Below, piece by piece: positions 55,631 to 64,000 of a stretch of 64,000 nt of DNA. The notes beneath the pieces were generated by a model. It saw nothing but the letters and a program-made list of their open reading frames with translations, did no database searches and was not told where the DNA came from. The DNA lies in contig CM042011.1 in assembly GCA_023525715.1 (NCBI GenBank), positions 62,385,854 to 62,449,853 on the forward strand. The letters run 5' to 3'. A program made the position numbers and the translations under genes. Each line of letters begins with the position of its first letter. Within the stretch, counting starts at the first letter, position 1. This DNA is from Cichorium intybus (taxonomy: Eukaryota > Streptophyta > Magnoliopsida > Asterales > Asteraceae).

Positions 55631-58289
55631 TCATATTTTCCTACTATTTCATAGCAACCAGAAACAACAATATTATATACACTCACATTAGCTAGTTGAC
55701 ACACTACTACTTCACCTTCCTATTCATTTGAGTGCTTAGTTGTTACTTTCTTCTAATGTAGATGATTGTTAAAACTCTAATCCTCTAAACTAACTCCAAG
55801 TCAACTTTAATATACTAAAAATGCCTTCAAATTTGGTACCATCTCTTTCATCTCTCTAAAATCATTTAAAATGAGAGGGAATATTGAAGTGTTGGAGCTT
55901 AGTTCTAAAGTTTGAGCACTTGACAAATTTAGTCCCTTAAATTCTTATTTTCCTATTTGCCACAAAACGGTATTCATATAACTTCCACATACACCCTATA
56001 AAGTTAATTTGTTAACATTTTATATCTGAGCATAGTTAAGGCAATTCAAACCTAAGTTCTTGAATTTTCAATTTAACTCGAGGTTAACCTTCTAGTTAAC
56101 TTAAACTTTTAAGTCGAATCATTTTATTTATTCTAATTAAATTTATTTTATTATACTTTAATTATTTTTATTTTATTAAAAAATTCAGAATGCTTTACTT
56201 AAAAGGATAAAACTTCTTAGCCTTAAATACGTGAGTTACATTTACCATGCTAGTAGCGAATTTAAGTCATATTATATTATTATGGATATGAGTGACTTGT
56301 TATGAGTTATGCAGAGAGGTGATGACTATTGTTGTGTTGCTTTTGGTTTTAGGTCTCGTTGGAGTATAGTGAAACCAAATGAATATTCTAGATGGTTTTA
56401 TAGTTCCTAATATATTAACCATCTTGGGGATTAAATGATTCCAAAACAATTAAGAAATCATACACATAGGAAGGAAAACTATTTTAAAATGTTTAATATC
56501 CCTAAACAATAATCCAAGTATAACTACAATAGATAAGCACAATAAATGAGAAGGTGTTAGATTTATGACCTCAATGGAAGGGTTATTTGATGTCAGATAA
56601 AAGTAACCACAAAAGGTTACATCTACAGATATCCATACAAAGATTAAGAGAGAATTGCAAGACACACCAATCGATCAAACTTCTTTTTTCTTGGCTTCTC
56701 AAAACCGTCGCCATACATGGAAAAGAAAAGAGGTGACATCTTATATCTAAGGGATGGATCAAATTATTGTTATTAATATATCCCACTAATTTCCATGATG
56801 GCTACCATCTCCCTTTTTACAGAAGATATTAGGATTTTTTTTAGGCATTTTGTTACCGCCTCACTTAATAAGCCCAAACCTATCAATTGACTCTTGAATT
56901 AATTTAATTAATTTTTAACTAAACAAACTATTTTATTTTAATTTTCTTTTTTTATTTCGATTTTGACCAATAAATAATAAATAAGTATTGCTTACTTACA
57001 TATTTTATTTTAATTTTCTTTTGCCATTGCCCTTAAAGCATACATCAAATTTTCTCTACACGACTTCCATCAACTTCTTAATAGTAAGTGACTTGTCGTT
57101 TTATATCCCTTTATTCTAATATCATTGAAAATGAAACACAAATCAAATCATTTTCTTATAGGTCGAATATTGGTTTGTTGATTTGTGAATATGGATAATA
57201 TTTTAAAACACTTCATTCAATTCATTGCTATATTTCATTTTATATATGATAGTAGCCTTTTATAATTCTGTTATTCAGGACAATGTTTAACTACACCAAT
57301 GATAATGTTATGCTTATTTGATATCCAACATGCACCTTAGGTCTAAGGATATTGAAACTCAATTTATTTTCAAGATCCACTCAACAACGTCAATCAATGA
57401 AGTGAGTATATTGACAAATTATATATATATATATATATATATAGCACTTATCCAAGATATATTAATCTATATGAATATCAACAATCTTTTACATTAGTCT
57501 TAATTCATAACTACTCATGTAATATCACCGACCATGCATATTTAGAATAGTTAAACCTATTAATGGATTTAAACACGCTAATATAGAACATAGAGACATT
57601 GATGAAAACAATCATACCTAATACATTAACTCATATTGAAAACATCATTCTTTAGTGTTTCAATATCTAAATACCATAATTACTATAGAACAAAAACGAT
57701 ATGCATGTGTAACAAAGTACAATGCTATAAACATAAGTATTTTATATTGGAAGCATGATATTCTTTAAAGAAAATAATAATTTTTTTTATATTTACTAAT
57801 GCAGATTACATATGTTGGTTTATGACAAATTTTGTAGTGGTGTTGAAAACTCAGTGATGAGGTCGTATCTTGTGATGAAAGATTAATATGTTACTCACTA
57901 AGCTTTGTATACTATGTTTGTTTGTAGATAGTGGTTATATGTAATAGGTTACAAAACAGGGGCTTAAAAGAGATGTTTTAGTCAAACGACATGATAGAGA
58001 TATAAATCGAATGACATGAAGTAATCTCTAAGTAAATGTTGGTTACTCCAATGCTTGATCTTTATTAAGTATATGCAAGTTTTAGGTCATATCTATATGC
58101 AACAAAACCCTTACATAAATATTAATCCATCACTTCCTTCCTATGAAGAATGACCAACCGTGGAGGTTTTGAATTTAAAATTCAAGGAAGTAACATGAAA
58201 ATGGAACATGGAAATGGATTTACATAATTATGATCTAGCATATATTAAAATCTCACTGTCATGTTAATTACAACAAAAACATTCATACT
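55631..58289. other. AT-rich intergenic DNA
   Basis: No gene recognised. A short (AT)n at 57420-57442. The block 56580-56830 (AGATTAAGAGAGAATTGCAA, ...) resembles in style the copia LTR leader-like block at 60600-60900, but pairing was not established. Confidence 0.45.
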
Positions 58290-58485
58290 ATATTAGTTCA
58301 TAAATATCAAATAAAGTAATAACTTTAACTAAGTCACTTACAAATTTAATGTCAATTGACTTGAAGTGGGAGTCATGCATTGTTTGGGGCAAAGACTTGT
58401 TGAATGGATCAACCAAGTTCCCTTCTAAAATAACTATGTTAACCATAATGTCTCCACTTCCATCAACCTGACACGTCGTAGTAGT
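58290..58485 (-). pseudogene. Copia pol remnant, end of RNase H (distal part)
   Basis: Minus strand reads GNLVDPFNKSLPQTMHDSHF, the copia C-terminal DP.TK.LP motif. It is the continuation of the RNase H piece at 59400-59690 after an inserted block. Confidence 0.6.
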
Positions 58486-59345
58486 TGATGCGGTTAAAGT
58501 CAAAGATAAAAACCTTAATATCCAATAGATAGGGTAAGTAAGGTCGAACCAAGGAGTTCGTGTTTAGCACTTTGTGTCGATAAATAAACCAACTACAATG
58601 TCATTCTATAGTCGGCAAACTTCTAACTCGTGGGAACAAACCCAAAACCCAAATAAAACAAAAATCTAATTGTAGATCTAGAAAACCACGACACCAAATG
58701 CTTCTTTTATAAAATCAAAACCAAAACAAATATTCAAACAATTGTTCACTACCAAACTATCCAATTTAACCAAATCAAAGAACTACAGGAGTCGAATGAT
58801 TCTCCTGAGTTTAAACCAAACATCAAGTAATCAAGGAAATTCCCGAATGTGGAATATCTCGATACCGAGTTGATACAAAACTAATAAAAAACAAATCTAC
58901 AGCCAAACTACTAATTTGAACTGAAAAAAGAACGAAAATAAGCCTATCGGATCCCCTCTCAATACCTTGGGATGCTCCAAAAGTCGGAGTGAGGTCCGTT
59001 ATTTATAGTTGAAATTTCTTGAGATGGTGTCGCTATCTATAGTGATAAAGTCGCTATCTCCTGATCCTCCTCGATTATCGTGATTTGAAATTTGAATTTT
59101 GACCAGATTTGTCTTTATCCACAGATAAATATGCTATCTTAAGAGATAGCATCGCTATGTCAGATAGAGACGCTTTATCTTTCGTCTTTTAGTGCTTATC
59201 TTGTTCGTTTTCCATTTTCAACCGTGTACTTTAGCATAAACTTCACACAAAGCAACTAGCACTAAAAGTGAGTGATATTAGTCAATTAATAAAGATAAAC
59301 TAACTAAAAACCGGATCCATAACACGTAAAATGTGTAACATTACT
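58486..59345. mobile_element. Insertion splitting the copia RNase H remnant
   Basis: About 860 bp between the two halves of the pol remnant. It starts TGATGCGGTTAAAG and ends ACGTAAAATGTGTAACA, so on the minus strand it has TG...CA ends like a solo LTR. It contains GGTAAGTAAGGTCGAACCAA and GATAGCGACGCT-like words (AGATAGCATCGCTATG, AGATAGAGACGCT). The same opening is seen in the insertion at about 62046. No clear target duplication. Confidence 0.5.
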
Positions 59346-59399
59346 AGGTGTTTATCACAACTTTTGTAATATAATGATATTTCATGAGTATATGTCGTG

Positions 59400-59690
59400 T
59401 GCATTTATGTGACATGGGTTCTTTAGTCAAAGTGACTACATTGTCATTGTCATGGTAAATCTTTGTAGGATATTATATATTGGGAATAACACCAAGAACT
59501 CCGAAGAATTTCTTCATACACATAGCTTCTTTAGCTGCAATATACCTAAACTTCGTTGTTGAGTCAACTACATCATCTGACTTGGTACTCTTCCAATTCA
59601 GGGAGGAAACAAGCACAATGATGCATGACTCTCACTTGCTTCGTCATCAACACATGATGCCCGGTGGAACTCCATCAAAAATCTAATCTC
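59400..59690 (-). pseudogene. Copia pol remnant, RNase H (proximal part)
   Basis: Minus strand reads WKSTKSDDVVDSTTKFRYIA, AKEAMCMKKFFGVLGVIPNI, a stop, then HDNDNVVTLTKEP and RHILMKYHYI, the SIRE-like copia RNase H pattern (W.S.KQ..V..ST.EAEY, CDN, KHI...H). Stops show decay. Confidence 0.7.
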
Positions 59691-61204
59691 CATGGTTATT
59701 ACTTGGTTATCTTTGATCTTCAATATTTACAATTTATTTTCTAATACAAATTTTCCTATCTAATCTAATTTCAATTACATTTAAAAGAAAATTTATATTA
59801 CATGAAAAAATAAATAAACCACATGTAGGTCGCAAAAAGGTATAATTTTAATTAAACCAAAACATCATAAATATATGTCCAATCGAGGCGATGGGTTACC
59901 AAATCTATACAATAATTAAAACAACCTTTTTTAAATAACATATCGCTTATTTTAGCACCAAGCACCTTTCACGAAAAGGTTGCATTAGGCTACCGGAAAG
60001 AGTTGCATGTGCTTATCTGATGATTAGATCATGAAACCTTTTCCAGAAAAGGTTGAATTAGGCTATCGGAAAAGGGCTGCATTTGATGCAGTTTTTCTAG
60101 CACTTTCCAAACAACGTTTTGATTAGGATTGTAAACATACAACATACAAGTCAATCCTTGTTTGTATATTACAATGTTACTAAAACAAATTTATGGCATA
60201 AACATATAAATATATTAAATATTTTTTATTATATGTTTTTATAACAACAAAAAACATCCAACTAAAACTCATTAGAGAATCAAAATAAAGGGGAAAAATA
60301 AAAAATTCAAACTTATTGAAGCTAATAAGAAAATCAATTTTTCTATGCTTTTAAATAGACGTTTTTGAAAACTACAATGTGTATATTTTATACAAACACC
60401 TTTCCCATTCATGTGTATAAGATCATACATCATCCAATTTCCACAAAATTGATTTATAGTCCTAATTAGCATAAACAAATGGCTCTAAGGCCATTGTTTG
60501 GATCATGATACTACTTTTAAGTCATATCAAAACAAGAAGCAATGAAAGTGTATTGAACCATGGATCTATAGCAACTACATTATCTACAATAAGGTTGACA
60601 AGGTTACCTTTATGAGAAATCAAGAGGAATCAAGAACCCATAGTAGAGTTCCTCTAATAGAATCTTAGCCATTGGCTTCAATCAAGCTAGTTCCTCCTTA
60701 TTTTTTTGGTCCACAATCAAAAATCGACAAGAACTCTTTTGTGGGTTCTCTTTTGCCATCGCCGAACCTAAAAAGATGAAGGGGAGGGGTGAAATTTTTG
60801 GTTTGGCTTAGTAGCCTCATTTGGTCTTCCATGTCTTATATAAGGCACAAACCCTAAGAGCCTTTCTTAGCCTCTAAGTTTTGATCAATTTATGGTAACA
60901 TTATCACAATACAACCTTGTAAGCTTTAATGCATACAATTTTCCTCCAGTTAATTTCTATTTATTTCATCGAATAAAAATTGACAACAAAAGAATCCCTT
61001 TATGTAATTATTATTGATTTTCAATGTCGAGGAGAGTACGTAACCCAAAATGCCTATGTATTTATTAATTGTGTCATTATACTTGTTGTGTTAATGAGCA
61101 TATCTCCAAAAAAGATATCTATCGAGTTTGGCAGAATTTGTAGTATTTGATCCTCTTACACTACTCCTAAAACTTGAAAAAGGAATCTAATATATTGAAG
61201 AAGG
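59691..61204. other. Intergenic, possible decayed LTR
   Basis: 59950-60110 has a short internal repeat (CTTT.C.GAAAAGGTTG.ATTAGGCTA.CGGAAA, two copies). 60500-60900 has a leader-like composition with a TATATAAGGCAC TATA-like site at about 60838. No gene supported. Confidence 0.4.
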
Positions 61205-62045
61205 AACTACATGGAGGCTTTTTGTTCCCAAGGTTGCCATAATAGGTGTTGGTAAAGAAATGGCAAAGTCTGTGAATGATTTTTAGTTTTGGGTCGGCGT
61301 GTTGGTGAAGTTAAGATCATATTACATAGCATCAATAGGGTGTTGAGTGAGCGTCGTGCTGATAGGTCTCTTGCAATGCATAAAGTGGATTTATTGAATT
61401 CCTTTGTTATAATAGATATATCAACATTACTTCATGAGGTCAGGTTTTGATTTTTGTGGATAGAATTCTTGTATGGATAAGAAGTAAGGTTATACTTGGG
61501 AGACAAGCAAATCTGGTCCACCATTAGGGTTCAACAAGGCAACCCCTTGAGATTACTTCTTTTTTCTCTTATATTGCACCCGCTTGCACATGATAAATAG
61601 TATAAACAATTGCAAGCCTCTTAATCATGTATGGTATCTTAATGATGGTACCATCATTGGAAATTCATAGGAGATGGCTAGAGTGTTGGATATCATTAAG
61701 GTGACCATCATTGGAAATTCATAGGAGATGGCTAGAGTGTTGGATATCATTAAGGTGACCAGTCTAGGATTAGGTATTGAACTAAGTATAAAGAAAATTG
61801 AGCTATTTTGGCCTTCATGTGATGATAGGAAGCTTTGTTAGGGTTTATAAGCTTCTTGGTAGTTGTTAGTAGAGACACAAGTTTTATTAGCAGGTTAGCC
61901 ATAAAGAGAGTTGCTAACGTGGTTGTTTTGATTCTTCCATAATGATGTGACTCCAATAGTGAGCTCATATTGCTTTGATCATGTATGTATATTGCCAAAC
62001 TATTCTTTGGCCCATGGTTATGAAAAAATATACATATGGAGGAGG
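61205..62045 (+). pseudogene. RTE-like non-LTR reverse transcriptase pseudogene, middle part
   Basis: Plus-strand pieces in shifting frames read LVPKVAI.GVGKEM, RVLSERRADRSLAM, VQQGNPLRLLLFSLILHPLA, WYLNDGTIIGNS (catalytic YxDD appears as YLND), ARVLDIIKVTSLGLGIEL, IKKIELFWPSC, VSRDTSFISRLAIKRVANVV and MYIAKLFFG. This order matches a family of intron-poor plant reverse transcriptases of RTE type. Many stops and frameshifts. A 54-bp unit (61651-61704) is repeated at 61705-61758. The 5' part of the gene is absent. Confidence 0.75.
61651..61758. repeat. 54-bp tandem duplication in the RTE pseudogene
   Basis: CCATCATTGGAAATTCATAG...GGTGA twice in tandem with no visible difference, so a recent event, in frame (18 codons). 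Confidence 0.9.
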
Positions 62046-63349
62046 CGACTGATCGGCTATCGTCAATACAATAAAAAATAACCAACAAACCTAGATAGCT
62101 AAGGTAAGTCGGGTCGAATCCATAGGGAGTTCATGGTCAAACTTTGTTTGAAATAGTCAATAAGAAGCTACTAATTGCAATTGTTATGAAATAAAATTAA
62201 CCTAAAACTCTAAATAAAATCTAAAATTTAATATTCGACGAATTATTAAAAAATATTATTATAAAAAGACAAACAATATTACTTTTGGTTTAGTTGTTCA
62301 AATTATTCAGATTCTTGTATTTATCTTTCCTTAAATTGTAATTTAATTACATAGACAAAATTAAAGTAATTAATACGTAATATATAACTTTGGGCACATA
62401 ATATGTAAAAATGACTAATTGTCATACTCCCTACATCTACTTCGATTATGAACAACGAATTGTGTGACAATATTATGTCTTACGATTACCTATTATGAGA
62501 TCAAACATTCAATATTATAATTTCAGAATAGTATATGTTAATTCAACCGGTCTTTTAATTCCTATACTGATTGAATTCAGAATAATTATGAATTGACAAT
62601 ACATTATCTTAGGTGCAAGATCAAACATGTAAGCAAAATCCAATTCCAATTATTTTTAAGAAATAATTACTTTAAAAACAAAACAATAATGAAAATCAGT
62701 TGGAATAAAAGTATTTATCAAATACGTTCAAAATAACATCATACAATGTCCCCAAAAGTAATGTAAATAGTTCTAGCATTCCATGTTAACAAAACTCACA
62801 GAAGTTTGTAAAATCATCATATTCGATTACAAAATTAACTAAAGAACGAATGGAAAAACCTAAAGTGTCGAACGATCTATGAATCTTGGAATGAATTAAC
62901 CTTGAAAAGATGCATACAATATAGTTCTTGAACCCTCGAATGACGATATTGAACGGTGAATGAAGAACACGATGAACGGATGATGAACACGGTGATTAAC
63001 GGCTTGAATATTCAAAAGGAATGGATTAAATGTGTTTAGGGAGGCCTTGGAAGTGTTTGAAGGCTACTAAAACTAGGGAAAATCATGGTGAAAAGCTTTG
63101 GAACCGACTAGATGTCGTTCCTATTTTTAGGGAAATGCAAAAACCACACATTAGGGTTGTAAACTGTCTGAGCATCCTAGAGGGTGTTCCAACATGCGTC
63201 CTAAGATGCATGGTGTCTCAGAAGGCATCCCAAGACTCCCCAAAAACTTCTAGCCATGTCTGTTGTCGTAAAAGCGTCCCAAAATGAAACGCTGAAATGC
63301 TAACGAATCCCGAAAAGCGTCCCAAGATGCCCCAAAACGCATGGGACTG
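62046..63349. mobile_element. Insertion replacing part of the RTE pseudogene
   Basis: The pseudogene stops near a VHMEEA-like site and resumes at FECLRAPHAHDFLLAI. About 200 codons normally in between are missing and 1.3 kb of other sequence takes their place. It starts TGATCGGCTATCG and has GGTAAGTCGGGTCGAATCCA near its left end, related to the insertion at 58486. At 63170-63340 it contains GCGTCCCAAGATGC repeats. Probably an LTR-type sequence; ends unresolved. Confidence 0.5.
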
Positions 63350-64000
63350 TCTGACTGGTTTTGAGTGTCTACGAGCACCACATGCTCATGACTTTCTTTT
63401 AGCTATCCATATAAATGGTTTAGCCAACATATGTTACCAGTGGAGTATCGTACTATCCTTAAGTATCGCCTTATGATTACACTGTTTCGGTTGATGAGAT
63501 ATGCCCATTTTATTGCAAGGCATGCTTGGACTCTTTTGGGGAGCATGCAATACATTGCAATGAGCTCCCGTGATTCAAATATAGACATGATATGGTCAGA
63601 GATGTTTTTGGACGTATTTAGGCATGTCGAGTTTCTGCTAATAAATAGGCACATATGAACTTCTTGACCAAATCATTTGAAGAAGGTCAACACTTAGCTC
63701 AGTTGGCATTTTGGTTTTTGAATAGGTAATAGAGAAACATGCATGTATGCATCTAACAAGGGTTTCCCTTCTCGAAGGCTTGAGGAGTGGGGGTTTTACT
63801 GTGTGGTAGACTACTTATAAGCAATTGCATACAAAGTGACAAAACATGTGAAACCATACATGTAAAATCAGCAAGTGTTTATACCATTCTCGTTTAATAC
63901 ATTTGGTTTCCTTGCGCCAGATGTTATGGAACTCCTTTATAGAAGCCAACGGGTCGTGCGTAGTAATGTTATGACCCCCAAATCGATGGATGTAGTCTTT
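63350..64000 (+). pseudogene. RTE-like reverse transcriptase pseudogene, C-terminal part
   Basis: Continues with FECLRAPHAHDFLLAI.INGL, VEYRTILKYRLMI.LF, CKACLDSFGEHAIHCNELP, KYRHDMVRDV, then NFL, GFLAPDVMELLYRSQRVVRS and NVMTPKSMDVVF close to the window end. Frame shifts and stops throughout. The Cys/His-rich GEHA-HC segment is characteristic of the C-terminal domain of these proteins. The gene end may lie just right of the window. Confidence 0.75.

Overview
This is nuclear DNA of a flowering plant, almost certainly a eudicot. The evidence is spliced genes with GT/AG introns and plant-specific families (a PDR/ABCG transporter with 22 coding exons and two AOP-type 2-oxoglutarate dioxygenases), Ty1-copia elements primed by initiator tRNA-Met, and CACTA, hAT and Mutator-like elements. 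There is also a degraded copy of plastid DNA, and long (TA)n arrays occur throughout. The mobile-element background suggests an asterid, perhaps Asteraceae, but that is only an impression.

Layout. 1-5180 is a dump of element fragments: a LINE tail with poly(A), a CACTA end, an LTR-like piece with a TATA box, and (TA)n tracts. 5181-24812 is one old plastid insertion that keeps the plastid order psbB-psbT-psbN-psbH-petB-petD but has been pushed apart. A roughly 10-kb LTR element (5300-15279) sits in psbB, a long-TIR Mutator-like element (16497-18034) in the petB intron, a CACTA element (19115-22003) in petB exon 2, and another TIR element (about 22455-23976) in the petB-petD spacer. Several of these carry pieces of host genes: an ACHT-type thioredoxin within the LTR element, eIF4A exons in the CACTA element, and possibly an ABC ATPase in the last.

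25394-29760 holds two tandem, apparently intact AOP-like dioxygenase genes on the minus strand. 30000-44000 is again mobile DNA: a hAT element with an 8-bp target duplication, a deleted copia element (34606-38607) and a nearly full-length but broken copia element (39225-43956). The latter ends 163 bp past the stop codon of the PDR transporter gene (44120-50699, minus strand), whose reconstructed exons all join in frame to 1432 residues.

51000-64000 has no intact gene. It contains a gypsy-like LTR candidate, a hAT element with a transposase tail (53156-54055), diverged tandem repeats, a split copia RNase H remnant, and an RTE-like reverse transcriptase pseudogene that continues off the right edge.

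Only three genes look functional: the dioxygenase pair and the transporter. They plausibly belong to specialised metabolism and its export, but nothing in the sequence ties them into one pathway. I found no convincing new biological system. The most informative structure is the transposon nest inside the plastid insertion, together with element families whose ends abut (TA)n arrays. All family assignments come from reading the sequence and recalled family features; no database search was run.
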